Shown one piece after another: positions 52,950-63,206 of a stretch of 64,000 nt of DNA. Made by a program: the position numbers and the translations under genes. Each line of letters begins with the position of its first letter. Position 1 is the first letter of the stretch. This DNA is from an uncultured Eggerthellaceae bacterium (GTDB taxonomy: Bacteria > Actinomycetota > Coriobacteriia > Coriobacteriales > Eggerthellaceae). The notes beneath the pieces are model-generated. The model had not been told where the DNA came from. It searched no databases and saw nothing but the letters and a program-made list of their open reading frames with translations. Location of the stretch: contig CAUDUM010000004.1 in assembly GCA_958452575.1 (NCBI GenBank), positions 62,001 through 126,000 on the forward strand, in the 5' to 3' direction.

Positions 52950-55900
52950 CTAGTTCTTGCGACCAGAATTCCTCAGCGCCGCAAGGCAGGTAACCAGCGC
53001 TGCGATCAGCACCGCACCCAGTCCAACGAGAACGCCTGCGATCGGATCGCCCGTAGCGACGAGCTTGACCTGATTCCTGCCATTCGAATTGTCGGATCCG
53101 GCACCGACGCCAGAATCAGAGTCGCCTCCCGTACCGAGTTCACCGCTGCCGGGCTGATCCGGGCTCGTCCCAGGTTCGTCCGGATCAGTCGGCTCATCAC
53201 CGCTGCCGGGCTCATCGGGGTTGGAGGGCTTATCGTCACTGCCGGGTCGATCGGGGTCGATAGGTTCGTCTCCGCTGCCCGGCTGATCGGGTTCGTCCGC
53301 CTGCACCGTCAACGGCACTTCAACGTACAGCAGATCATAGTTCGCCGTGTCGGTCGGGACGAACACGGCCTGGTACATGCCGGACTCATCAACGGCTCCA
53401 TCGGCGTCAACCCAGCTCCACGCGCCCTCAACCGCTGCTCCGGTTTCTGAAGACGTGACCGTCGCGCCCGTCAGGGAGATATCAGCGAGCTTCATGCCCT
53501 CCTTTACCTCGGCGGGACTCGCGACCAAGCCCGTTTGCGTCAGCGTTGCCTTAGCGATGACGATACCCGCCGGGTAATCCTTCTCAAACGGCACGTAAGC
53601 GTCGGATCCCCCGTAGACAAAGCGCACATCGTAGCTACCGACGTTGCGCGGCGCCTGGTCAGACCACGCGTCCGCTCCCGCCTGCGCCGGGTGATAGAGC
53701 ACCTTCACTCTCGCCTGCTCGGCAGCGGGGAATCCGGATCCGAACGTCGGAACCGCCGGAACCGGCGCTCCCGTGTACGCCTGCTGCACGTTCGCGAACG
53801 AGAAGGAAGCCTCGCCGGAGAGATCTCCCAGCCACTTGGCGTAGAGAACCAGACCCTCGGTCGCCACGGTGGGCTGCTTGCCGGGCGCCAGCTCGTCATC
53901 GGCGAACAGCACCGGCTGAGTCAGCGCAGCGTCCAGGCACCAGCCTGCCAGCAGATAGCCGGCGCGGCTGGGTTGCGGGAGATCGGAACGATGCAACACA
54001 GCCCCGTCGGCAAGCATAACCTGGGCAGTTGCCGTTCCATCGGCAAACGCTCCGCCGTTGGCGTCAAGCGTGACTGCCGCCTGCGCCGCCGGAAGCGTCT
54101 TCCACTGCGCGTAGTAGGTGGAAGATGCCGCTGTCGCGTACACCGTGCTCGCCGTCACCTGCTCGCCACCCTGCTGCTGAGTGAACCAGCCAACAAACTC
54201 GTAGCCGTCACGCGAAGGCTGGGGCAGCTGGCCCACTGTCGCACCGAACGTCGCCCGGATCGTCGCCTGAGAAGGATCGCCGAACGCACCACCCTGGGGA
54301 TCAAGCGTCACCGGGTAGACGTTGGCGGTCCACTGGGCAACGACGGTCATGCTCCCGCTCACGACGGTCTCCGAAGTGAAGGGGCCGCCGGACGCGTCCG
54401 TCCAACCCGCGAAGGTATACCCCGCGCGCACCGGCTCGGGCAGCGCGGCCACCGTGCCGCCAGCCGTTACCTCCACGGAAGCAGGGGCGCCTGCCGGCAG
54501 CTGGCCTCCGTTGGCATCGAAGGTCACCGTCGCCATCTGAACCGGCTGGTCGGGATTGTCAGGTTCGGCGGCATCCCAGGTCAGCACGAACGGGCTGAAC
54601 CCGGCGCGCTCGACGGGGAAGCTCACGTAGCCGTCGGCGACATGCGTAGTATCGAGAGGCATCTCCTCAACCGCGCAGGCGGCGATTTGCTGCTGCAGAT
54701 CGGCGGCATTCACGCCGTACTCGCGATGCAGATCGGCGAAGTGCAGCACGCGCAGGCTGTCAGGATCGGCGCCTTCCGGCACCTTCCAATAGATCGTCGC
54801 GCCTTCCGTCGAGCTCACCCACAGGTTGGACTGGCCGGCATCCACCAGATCGAGGTACTGGAAATCGCTCGCTTCATCGGCGATCTCGTACCCCTCCTGC
54901 GCGGCGCGGGCTTTCAGGTCCGCCAGACGATCGACTCCGTCGGAATCGTCCGCCCCCAACAGCTCATCCGAGAACAGGCGCACGCCGGCGAGCTCTTCTC
55001 CTGTCAGCTCACCGCTCTCCCGATCGTTCACGAAGATCCGCGTGCCTTTGGGAAGCTGAGCCGCAACACCGCCCGATGCTGCGTTCACGGCAGCCGTAAT
55101 ATCCGAAGAGCCGGCATCGGCGGCGATCAGCTCGACGTCGAGCGCTCCGGACTCAGCCGCGGCATCATCGGAAGCGTTGCGGATGGTAAGCGTCGAAGGC
55201 TCCAGCGAGAAGCGATAGACGTTGCCTTCCACGTTGACGTCCACCGAGTCCTCGGCATCCTGATCAGCAACGCGCGCCAGCAAAGCCGTGGCGGCGTCCA
55301 CCACGATGCGCGCCTCGTACACGCCCGGAACCGTATCGTCAGCCAGCTCGGCGCCGTCGCCATCGAAGTAGGCGACACGAGCGGTCGTTCCCTCGTCCAG
55401 CAGCGCGTTCAGCTGGTCGATGGTGTAGACGTTGCCCTGGCCGTCGACCACGCGGGCGTCGGGGAAGTGGACTTCGCCGCCGTCGATGCCTCCCGTATAC
55501 TTGACGAGCTCCGCCGGACGCAGCGTCAAACACGTGATGTCAAAGGTGTACCCCGCCTGCTGGCCCTCAGCGAGCTTCCAGGTGCGGGACGTCTTGTCGT
55601 AGGCGAGCGTGAAGCTCTCTTGACCATCCTCATCCGGGTCGGCGAAGTAGTGGGCGCCGTATGCCGGATCGCCCATCTGAGCGTACGCTTCCAAGTACTT
55701 CTGCGCATCCAGGACAACCGACACGGTCCAGACGCCGTCCGTCTCGGCAGGCTGGCCGATCTGGAAGCTGTCAGCGATAAGCGGCTGCACGTTGTCGCCT
55801 GAAGCGGCGAAGGTCACATCCGGATGCGCGCCGCCGTCGTTGGCGCTGTTGATCTCGTTCACGCCGTGGAGCGCCACCGAGACACCCTGGAGCCTCTCGG

Positions 55901-58900
55901 CGACATACGCGCTGGTCGGCGCAGCAGGAGCGAGTGTTTCCGCGCCGACGCTCCACTGCGCGGCGACCTCCAGGTCTCCGTTCACGACAGACGATCCATC
56001 GAAAGCGGTCCCGTCGGCGAGAGCCCAGCCCTCGAACCCATGCTCATTCCAGGTTGCCGTAGGCAGGTTGGCATCGCCCACGGAGGTTCCCGTCTCGAGA
56101 AGCCAGGTTGCGTTGCCCGAAAGCGTGCCGCCGGCAGCGTCGAAGGTGACCATGGCGAGCTTCACGTTTGCCGGCGCACCTGCGTTGTGGTTGGCGTCTG
56201 CCACCGCACGCACATAGTAGGTGCCGGAAGCGGTCGCCTCGAACGAGTCTCCCTCGATAGTCTGAGCGTTGGAGAAGTCCTCGGCAGCAGACCACTCGTA
56301 AGCCGCTGCTACGTGCGCGCCCTCTGCGCCTTCGATTTTGATGGTCGCCTCATCGACGCCGGGCGTCACCTCAAGCGCCGGAGCTGCCTGGTCCGCCTTG
56401 GCGATCACCACGCCGCCTTCGAAGGTCTGCTCGAACGCCGCGTAGGCTTTGTCCTCGGCGCGCGTCACGCGCACGTCGTAGGTTCCGGCGGCGACGGGCA
56501 CGTCGGCCGCCCATGCGACATCGTCGGCAGAACCAGCCGGGCGGTACTCGACCGCGAAGCCCTCGACGTCAGCGCTCTTGCCGAATGCGAAGGGCTTGCC
56601 TTCGCCGTCGTAGACGTACTTCACGTTGCCTTCGTCGGGCGTGATCGCGATCGCCTGCTTCTCCGCCCACTTGGCGGCAAGCGTCGCGTCCCCGGTGATG
56701 GAGACCTTGTCGCCGGCCTCCACCTGGACGGCCTCGTCGCCGTCGCCCAGGAACCAGCCCTGGAAAGCGAAGCCCGCCTTGGTCGGCTCGGGCAGCGTCG
56801 GCCACACGCCGTTGTACGCCACCTCGATCGGATCGCCCTCGCCGTCGGCGAATGCGCCGCCGTCGGCGTCGAAGGAGACCTGGTAGGTCTCGGCGGTCCA
56901 CTTGCCGTAGAGCGTGATGTTATCGCTCACCGGAGTCTGGGGATCGTACGCCTTCGTGCAAGCTTGGTCGGTGAACCACCCCTCGAACCCATAGTGCTCG
57001 ATGTCCTCGGGCTCAGCGGGCTCGAACGTATCGCCCTTGAGCACGGTAACGGATTCGGGCACGTCGGCGGTATCGGGAGCACCCACGTATTCGAAGCTCA
57101 CCTGGAAGCTGGTGCATGCGCCCTGGAACGTCACCGGGGTGGCCGTCGGATCCTCAAGGGTCCAGCCGGAGAGCACGGCGGGATTGGCGGACGGGTCGCC
57201 GTTGCTCCACACCAGCGTCACCGTCTTGGACGCGTCGCCCTCAACCGCATGCGTGCCCTCTTTAAGGTTCAGCGCTTTATCGAAGGCCGCCACGTAGGGC
57301 GCTGCCTGGATGGTCACGTCCACCTTCCAGATCTTGTCGGCCTTCGCCAGGCCGAAGAAGCGCGCCGCGCCCTCCAGCAGGCCCTCGGCCGGCGTGTCCT
57401 CGGAATAGACCTCGCCGATCGTGTACGAATCGCTCTGCCCCTCGGCGTTGGCGATCAACTCGTTGAAGGTCTGCGCGCCGTGCTCGGACGCCATCGCCTT
57501 GTTCGCATCGGCCACCTTCACGTCGAGCAGCGCGTTCACGTCCTCGACCGAGACCTCGGGCTTCATCTTGCAGACGACGTTCTTCTCCACCGTCACGTCG
57601 GTGGGCTCGCCGTCCACGTACAGCGTGGCCGTCACGGTGACGGAGCCCGCCGCCAGCTTCTCAAGCGCACCCGTGTCGGGGTCGATGGACGCCACGGTGT
57701 TGTCGCTCACCGAGTACTTGAAGGAGAGGCGATCGTCATAGCTGCCGCTGCTGAAGCCCTTGCCGGCTTCGTACGCGGCCGTCGCCGTGTCCTCGTCCAG
57801 CTCGTCGGGGCCTTCGAGCGCCGGCTTCACGGCAATGACCTCGACCGTCGCGAAAGCGCTCGGATTGGACGCGGACGTGGCGGTGATGTTGGCGCCGCCC
57901 GCCTGCTTAACCGTCACAACGCCCTGCCCGGCCGCTGCGGAAACGGAGGCCGTTTGCTCGTTGTCGGAGCTCCATTCGATGCCGTTGTCGAACGCGTTGG
58001 CCGGCGTGGTGTAGCCGGTCAGGCGCAGCGTGCCCGCGCCGTCCTGGTTGAGATCGACCACGCGCAGCGCGTCGCCGTCGATGGTCACGCCCTCCACCGG
58101 GTTGTTCTGGATGGTGCGCGCCGGGCCGTAGGCGATCACCGTGCCGCCGGAGATGCCGGACAGCTGGCTCTTGCCGCCGCCGCTCACGTAGTACTTGCCG
58201 AACACCGTCGAGGTGCCAGACGCCACCGTGGCGTTCATCGTGCTGTTGTCGGTTTGGAAGCTGTCGGACAGGCGCGTCGCAGACAGCGCGGCGACATCCT
58301 CTACCGAGCTGGCGCTGACGGCGCCGTCGACGGCGTAGATGCCGTCTTGGCTTCCCCACCCGTTGACGCTCGCATACGGCGCCGAGACATTCTTGTAGTT
58401 CTGCGTCTGGATGGCGCCCACGAACGGGTCCACGTCGCCCATCTGCACGGCGCCCTGGCCGTTCGCCATCACGTGCACGGTCGAGCCGCCGCTCAGCTGC
58501 CAGGCAACGCCCTGGTAGGGAATGAAGGTGCCGCCCGTAACGTAGGCGTTCGCGCCGTCGAACTGCACCGGCTTGCGCTCGTTGCTGGCAGAGTCGGCGT
58601 GCTCGAACGTGCCGCCGTTGACGCGCAGCGTGCCGCCGCACCACAGGCTGCTGATGTCGCCGCCGTTCACCGTCACGGAGCCGGGCGAATCGACCGCGGA
58701 ATGGTTGTTGTTCTTGAGGTTGTACGATCCCCCGTTTATGACGACGGTCGAATTCGCCACCGTGGAGTACACCGCAGCCTCGGAGCCCCAGTAGGTGCCG
58801 CTGCTGCCCAAGATGGCGGAGGCGCCGTCGCCGATCAGCTTGACGGCCACGCCTTCGTTGCTGCCGCCCCGCCCATACTCGGTGCGCAGCGAGACGTTGC

Positions 58901-61900
58901 CCGTGGTGATGAGCGTAGAGTTCGCCTCCACCTCAACGGGGTTCAGCGCGTCGTACAACGACCCCTGCGTGCGCGTGTCGTTCACGTACACGGAATCCTT
59001 CAGCACGAGCGTCGCGCCGTTGCGCACGTGGAAGCGGCAGAACTTCAGCTCGCCGGAGCCGCCGACCACAAGGTCGCGGTCAACGTAGATCTCGCGGTTG
59101 CCGTCATCGAACAGGCCGCCCTCGTCGAACTCGAAGGAGCCCGTGGTAAGAATGGTGCCCACCGAAGGATCCTTCACCGCATTCGCGAAGTCGTCGGCGT
59201 TGCTCACCGTCACCGTGCGCTTGCCCGCGACGCCCTTCAGCACCGACAGCATGTGCTCGGCTGCCGTCAGGCGGTCGTAGTTGGACACCTGCGCCTGGTC
59301 CTCGGCCGACAGCGCGTCGTAGGCCGCACGCGCCTCGGCGATGGCCGCCTCGTCGTCAACCGTCACCTCGGACTGCTCGGGCAGCGCGGCGATGAGATCC
59401 TCCACCTGCTTCCAGGCGGGCGCATCCTCTTCGGACTTCGAGATGGCGAAGCTGTCCACCAGCGTCGACGTGCCGCCCTCCACCTTGTACGCCTGGTAGT
59501 ACAGGTGGTCGCCATCGATGGTGATGCCGGAGTACACGGGCACCGCCAAATCCAGCGCCACCTCGCTGGGGATGTCGGCGGAAGGCGTCTGCACGTAGTT
59601 CTTCACGCCCGCCGTGCCGGCGATGACGAACGCCGTGCCGTTGGGGTTCAACGCCGTCTCGTAGTTCTGCCCCTCGTAGGTCTGCGTCTCCTTCGCCACG
59701 TCCTGCGCCTCGCCACGCGAGAGGAACGGCGTGCGGTTGTACACGTGGTCGTGACCGGACAGCACCAGGTCAACGTCGCAAGCCGCCGCAAGCGCGTCGA
59801 TCTGCGAGCGGATGGCCGCCACGTCGCTGTCGGACTGGTGCGGGCCGTTGGAGTAGGGAGACTTGTGCATGAGCACGATCTTCCACTGCGTGCCGGCGTT
59901 CGCCAGCGTGTCGTAGGCCCAATCGTACTGCGCCTGCGACAGCCCCTCGTCGGCGCCCAGGTCGTTGGTGTTCAGCACGACGAACGTGGCGTTCTTGTAC
60001 ACGTAGGAGTAGTACACGCCGCTGGAGAGGTCCTGTCCTTCGGGAACGTTCGCCAAATTGAAGTGCGCCACGATGGGGTTGGCGTCGGTGATGCCTTCCA
60101 CGTCGCTTTTCGCCTCGTGGTTGCCGGCAGCCGGCGTCACCGACATGCCCTGCGCCACGCCGTTCGCATCGTCGAGGGCCCAGGTCCAATAGTCCTCGTT
60201 GGCGCCGTCGTCCACGAAGTCGCCGCCATGGACGGTGAACGCCGCCGTGGAGAAGGTGGCGTCCGCAGCTGCAAGCGTGTTCTTGTACACGTCGTAGTCG
60301 GATTCCACCATGCCCTGCGAGTCGTTCACGTTGATGAAGGTGAACGCGTCGTCGGCGTCGGCCGCGTCGCCCGTGGAGAACGGGAAGGCGTCGCTCCACC
60401 AGCCGTTTTCCTTGTCGCCCACTCGGTAGTAGTAGGAAGCGCCGTCGTCCAGACCGGTCACAGAGGCGGAGTGGCGCTCGGCCTGCTGCGTGCCGTAGGT
60501 GGTCACCAGGCCCAGGTTCAGCTGGGTCTTGGGCTTGGTCACCTGCTCGGAGGTCGCCTGCGCCTCTGCGACGATGTTCTGGAAGTCGGCATCGGTGGCC
60601 ACCTGCACGGTGCCGGAAGTCACGTTCGTGCCCGTGTACCAGCGGAAGTTGCGGTCGGTGCCGGAGCTGGATCCCAGCGTCATGGTGACCTGCGTGGGCA
60701 GCAGCCCGTTGTCCACCGAGGGCTCAGGCGGCGTGACGGTGCCGTCGAAGGTGATGGTGACGCCCTCGCCGTCGATCACGTCGTCGGCGAAGTTCGCATC
60801 GTAGAGCATCGAGCCGGCGATCCCGGAGATGAGCGAGCCCATGCCGGTAAGGAAGCTCGGGCTCATGTACTCGTTGACGAGCCCTTCGATCATGCTGCGG
60901 ATGGCAGCGGAGTCGAAGCCGAAGAGGTCGAGCGTTTCCTTGAGGTTGCCGTCGTCGGTGGCGCTGTCGATGACGGTCTTCCACAAGCCCGAGAACGCGA
61001 TGCCCGTGTCGATGGAGTTGTCCGCAAGCAGCGTGTCGATGATGGGCATGAGGTCGTCGATGAGCGTGGTGATGAGCGTCTGCACCACATCGCCCGACTC
61101 AATGTAGGCGAGCGCGTCGTCCACCCATGCCGGCGGGTTCTCGTGTCCGGCGTAGTGGCCGGTCAGCACCACCAGCACGAGGTCGTAGATGGAATGCTGC
61201 TCGGCGTTAAGCGAGGTGACGCCCATCTGGGATACCTGGGTGACGATCTTGTCCACTTCGCCCAGAAGCCAGTCGGGGTCGTCGATGTACTTGGTCTCGA
61301 TGGTGTCCAGCACGTCGTCCACCAGGCGCAGGATCTGCGCGTCGGTGACGGTGGCATCGCCGATGAGCCCCGCCGTGCCGGAAGGCGAAAGCTGGATGCC
61401 GCCGTTGCGGTATTCCACATGCACGCGACCGACGCCCGTGCCCAGCTCGATGTCCATGCCGCCGGCCAGCGCATCGCGCACCAGGCCCTGCACCATCGCG
61501 TCGATGTCAACGTCGGGCAGGTTCTCGGCCAGCCATGCGCGCAGGCCCGTCTGGCCGATTTCCTCCAGGATGGGTCGCAGCATGCCGTTCGCCATGTTGT
61601 TGAACAGGGTTTCCGGGTAGAGCTTGTCCTGCGTGTAGGACTGGAAGTCCTCAATGTGGGTGACGTTGCCCGTGTGGTCTTTGAAGTCGATGGAGGACAC
61701 GCCGCGCGAGCTGACGCTGAACTCTTCGTGCGTGCGCTGCGTGCCGTCGTCAAGCGCTGCGCCCTTGGTCAGGGTGACGGTGCGCTGCGGGCTTCTCCAC
61801 GACGAGAGCGAACCCGTCTCGAGGTCGGTGATGGTGTTGCCCGCGTTCGAGGTGAACTGGGCGATGTCGTTGGCATGCATGTGGCCGGTGAAAACATAGC

Positions 61901-62852
61901 GCATGCCGGCGTCGGCGAAAGCGGTCGCCGTCGCCTGCCAGTTGTCCACCACGTACTCGGACAGGATGTTCTCTTCGCCCTCGAAATGCGGCACGAGGCC
62001 GTGGTGCATGAGGCCGATCACCGTGTCGCCCTCGGCGTCGGCGGCCTGGATCTTCTCCACCACCCAGGGCAGCAGGTCGTCGTCCACGCGGCCGGCGGTG
62101 ATGTGCTCGTTCTCGCTGTAGCCGGTGTCGGCATCGGGGCTGTAGCGGCCCGAGTCCACCGCGACGATGGTGAACTTGCCCAGGTCGACCGTATAGGACA
62201 GCTCACCCGCTATCTCACCCGCGTCGTGGTTGGGGTTGGTGAAGTACTCGGCCTCGCAGTCTCCGTTGTAGCCGAAGTTCGCATAGATCTTGCGGAAGTC
62301 GTCGGCCGTGGTGGTTTCGGCATACTCCTTCGAGCCGTTCTCAAACGTGCAGGAGTCCTCGTAGTTGAACACGTCATGGTTTCCGTTGATGACGAACACC
62401 TCGGTGTCGGTTTCGTCCTCGATGGCCTGGAAGCGTTCGGCCAGCTGCTCGTGGCCCAGCTTCTCGCCGTCCTTGGTCAAATCGCCCGACACCACCAGGA
62501 TGTCGGGGGCGTCCTCGCGCACCATCTGCAGCGCGGCATCCAGGATGGAGCCCGATTCCTCGAGCATCTTCGGATCGCCGCCCACGTAGGTCTCGTAGTC
62601 CTCGCAGTCGCTCACGTAGTTGAGCGGATAGTAGTGCGTATCGGACAAGACGGCGATCTTGATATCGGCGTCTCCCGCGGCGTTGCCATCGGCATCGCCC
62701 GGCGTGGCCTCAGCGGCGTTCTGCGCGGGCTCGTCGGCAAATGCCGAAAGGGTGGTAAGCCCTCCCACCGGCAGCGCCAACGCCAGCGCCAGAACCGCCG
62801 CAAGCGCCGCGCGGAACCCGCGAACGACCGCGTTTTCCAAGTGATCTTTCAT
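52950..62852 (-). CDS. Giant secreted surface protein: two metallophosphoesterase modules, beta-helix, Ig-like and InlB-type repeats, LVATG sorting-like tail
   Basis: A 3,300-aa protein. Residues 1-42 are a Sec signal (hydrophobic AALAAVLALALALPVGG). Module 1 (~53-370) is a calcineurin-like phosphoesterase: SDTHYYP, SGDLTKDG, NGNHD, MHHG, GHMHAND. Module 2 (~715-1110) is purple-acid-phosphatase-like with an FN3-type lead: GGDFVDDG, GNHE, HKSPYSN, GHDHVYNR. Then come a beta-helix-like region (~1210-1590, VVINGGSYNLKNNNHSA), Big_2-like segments, InlB-type repeats (GYTFAGW..., FDANGG) around 1950-2070, 2240-2295 and 2775-3010, a Pro/Asp/Gly tail, LVATG at 3264-3268, a hydrophobic helix and RNSGRKN. 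ATG at 62852 follows AAGAGGTTGGGG. Probable wall-anchored nucleotidase or phosphatase. Confidence 0.85.
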   Translation of the reverse strand: MKDHLENAVVRGFRAALAAVLALALALPVGGLTTLSAFADEPAQNAAEATPGDADGNAAGDADIKIAVLSDTHYYPLNYVSDCEDYETYVGGDPKMLEESGSILDAALQMVREDAPDILVVSGDLTKDGEKLGHEQLAERFQAIEDETDTEVFVINGNHDVFNYEDSCTFENGSKEYAETTTADDFRKIYANFGYNGDCEAEYFTNPNHDAGEIAGELSYTVDLGKFTIVAVDSGRYSPDADTGYSENEHITAGRVDDDLLPWVVEKIQAADAEGDTVIGLMHHGLVPHFEGEENILSEYVVDNWQATATAFADAGMRYVFTGHMHANDIAQFTSNAGNTITDLETGSLSSWRSPQRTVTLTKGAALDDGTQRTHEEFSVSSRGVSSIDFKDHTGNVTHIEDFQSYTQDKLYPETLFNNMANGMLRPILEEIGQTGLRAWLAENLPDVDIDAMVQGLVRDALAGGMDIELGTGVGRVHVEYRNGGIQLSPSGTAGLIGDATVTDAQILRLVDDVLDTIETKYIDDPDWLLGEVDKIVTQVSQMGVTSLNAEQHSIYDLVLVVLTGHYAGHENPPAWVDDALAYIESGDVVQTLITTLIDDLMPIIDTLLADNSIDTGIAFSGLWKTVIDSATDDGNLKETLDLFGFDSAAIRSMIEGLVNEYMSPSFLTGMGSLISGIAGSMLYDANFADDVIDGEGVTITFDGTVTPPEPSVDNGLLPTQVTMTLGSSSGTDRNFRWYTGTNVTSGTVQVATDADFQNIVAEAQATSEQVTKPKTQLNLGLVTTYGTQQAERHSASVTGLDDGASYYYRVGDKENGWWSDAFPFSTGDAADADDAFTFINVNDSQGMVESDYDVYKNTLAAADATFSTAAFTVHGGDFVDDGANEDYWTWALDDANGVAQGMSVTPAAGNHEAKSDVEGITDANPIVAHFNLANVPEGQDLSSGVYYSYVYKNATFVVLNTNDLGADEGLSQAQYDWAYDTLANAGTQWKIVLMHKSPYSNGPHQSDSDVAAIRSQIDALAAACDVDLVLSGHDHVYNRTPFLSRGEAQDVAKETQTYEGQNYETALNPNGTAFVIAGTAGVKNYVQTPSADIPSEVALDLAVPVYSGITIDGDHLYYQAYKVEGGTSTLVDSFAISKSEEDAPAWKQVEDLIAALPEQSEVTVDDEAAIAEARAAYDALSAEDQAQVSNYDRLTAAEHMLSVLKGVAGKRTVTVSNADDFANAVKDPSVGTILTTGSFEFDEGGLFDDGNREIYVDRDLVVGGSGELKFCRFHVRNGATLVLKDSVYVNDTRTQGSLYDALNPVEVEANSTLITTGNVSLRTEYGRGGSNEGVAVKLIGDGASAILGSSGTYWGSEAAVYSTVANSTVVINGGSYNLKNNNHSAVDSPGSVTVNGGDISSLWCGGTLRVNGGTFEHADSASNERKPVQFDGANAYVTGGTFIPYQGVAWQLSGGSTVHVMANGQGAVQMGDVDPFVGAIQTQNYKNVSAPYASVNGWGSQDGIYAVDGAVSASSVEDVAALSATRLSDSFQTDNSTMNATVASGTSTVFGKYYVSGGGKSQLSGISGGTVIAYGPARTIQNNPVEGVTIDGDALRVVDLNQDGAGTLRLTGYTTPANAFDNGIEWSSDNEQTASVSAAAGQGVVTVKQAGGANITATSASNPSAFATVEVIAVKPALEGPDELDEDTATAAYEAGKGFSSGSYDDRLSFKYSVSDNTVASIDPDTGALEKLAAGSVTVTATLYVDGEPTDVTVEKNVVCKMKPEVSVEDVNALLDVKVADANKAMASEHGAQTFNELIANAEGQSDSYTIGEVYSEDTPAEGLLEGAARFFGLAKADKIWKVDVTIQAAPYVAAFDKALNLKEGTHAVEGDASKTVTLVWSNGDPSANPAVLSGWTLEDPTATPVTFQGACTSFQVSFEYVGAPDTADVPESVTVLKGDTFEPAEPEDIEHYGFEGWFTDQACTKAYDPQTPVSDNITLYGKWTAETYQVSFDADGGAFADGEGDPIEVAYNGVWPTLPEPTKAGFAFQGWFLGDGDEAVQVEAGDKVSITGDATLAAKWAEKQAIAITPDEGNVKYVYDGEGKPFAFGKSADVEGFAVEYRPAGSADDVAWAADVPVAAGTYDVRVTRAEDKAYAAFEQTFEGGVVIAKADQAAPALEVTPGVDEATIKIEGAEGAHVAAAYEWSAAEDFSNAQTIEGDSFEATASGTYYVRAVADANHNAGAPANVKLAMVTFDAAGGTLSGNATWLLETGTSVGDANLPTATWNEHGFEGWALADGTAFDGSSVVNGDLEVAAQWSVGAETLAPAAPTSAYVAERLQGVSVALHGVNEINSANDGGAHPDVTFAASGDNVQPLIADSFQIGQPAETDGVWTVSVVLDAQKYLEAYAQMGDPAYGAHYFADPDEDGQESFTLAYDKTSRTWKLAEGQQAGYTFDITCLTLRPAELVKYTGGIDGGEVHFPDARVVDGQGNVYTIDQLNALLDEGTTARVAYFDGDGAELADDTVPGVYEARIVVDAATALLARVADQDAEDSVDVNVEGNVYRFSLEPSTLTIRNASDDAAAESGALDVELIAADAGSSDITAAVNAASGGVAAQLPKGTRIFVNDRESGELTGEELAGVRLFSDELLGADDSDGVDRLADLKARAAQEGYEIADEASDFQYLDLVDAGQSNLWVSSTEGATIYWKVPEGADPDSLRVLHFADLHREYGVNAADLQQQIAACAVEEMPLDTTHVADGYVSFPVERAGFSPFVLTWDAAEPDNPDQPVQMATVTFDANGGQLPAGAPASVEVTAGGTVAALPEPVRAGYTFAGWTDASGGPFTSETVVSGSMTVVAQWTANVYPVTLDPQGGAFGDPSQATIRATFGATVGQLPQPSRDGYEFVGWFTQQQGGEQVTASTVYATAASSTYYAQWKTLPAAQAAVTLDANGGAFADGTATAQVMLADGAVLHRSDLPQPSRAGYLLAGWCLDAALTQPVLFADDELAPGKQPTVATEGLVLYAKWLGDLSGEASFSFANVQQAYTGAPVPAVPTFGSGFPAAEQARVKVLYHPAQAGADAWSDQAPRNVGSYDVRFVYGGSDAYVPFEKDYPAGIVIAKATLTQTGLVASPAEVKEGMKLADISLTGATVTSSETGAAVEGAWSWVDADGAVDESGMYQAVFVPTDTANYDLLYVEVPLTVQADEPDQPGSGDEPIDPDRPGSDDKPSNPDEPGSGDEPTDPDEPGTSPDQPGSGELGTGGDSDSGVGAGSDNSNGRNQVKLVATGDPIAGVLVGLGAVLIAALVTCLAALRNSGRKN

Positions 62853-63206
62853 CCCCAACCTCTTCCAATCGTTCACTGCGACCGCGCCCTTGAAAGAGGC
62901 GCGTTCGGGTGCGAAATACCCGAAAGAAATGCGGTTGAACGATAAGGAACGAGCGTAAAGAGGCTGAAAAATCTAGTTAAAGCAGGGGTTATCTTTCTGC
63001 AAAATATTACGTTTGCGCAGATGGATCAAGAAAAGTATCTCTTATCGATTCAGTATGTTTATGAACCTAACGTGAATCTGGGTTTAAATGCACCCGAAAC
63101 ATCGATCTCTCCAAAACGAAAAAGGCCTGCCGCCTCGAAAGGCGGCAGGCCTCATGCCCTCAGATTCGTGCGGTACGCGGAAAGCGTTTCGGCTCAGCGC
63201 TGAGGC
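62853..63206. other. Intergenic region between the giant gene and groEL
   Basis: This 354-bp stretch holds the groEL terminator and an AT-rich segment (62960-63090), unusual for this DNA, which probably contains the giant gene's promoter. I could not define a convincing -35/-10 pair. No gene is supported. Confidence 0.45.
63119..63152 (-). terminator. Intrinsic terminator of groEL
   Basis: Perfect 12-bp stem AGGCCTGCCGCC / GGCGGCAGGCCT with loop TCGAAA, followed by TTTCGTTTTGG on the minus strand. Confidence 0.88.

Noticed and set aside
55824..62945. Very long open frame on the plus strand antisense to the giant surface protein
   Set aside because: The product is His/Arg/Val/Gly-rich with no domain, and no ribosome site fits. 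It mirrors the GC-rich third-codon bias of the real minus-strand gene.
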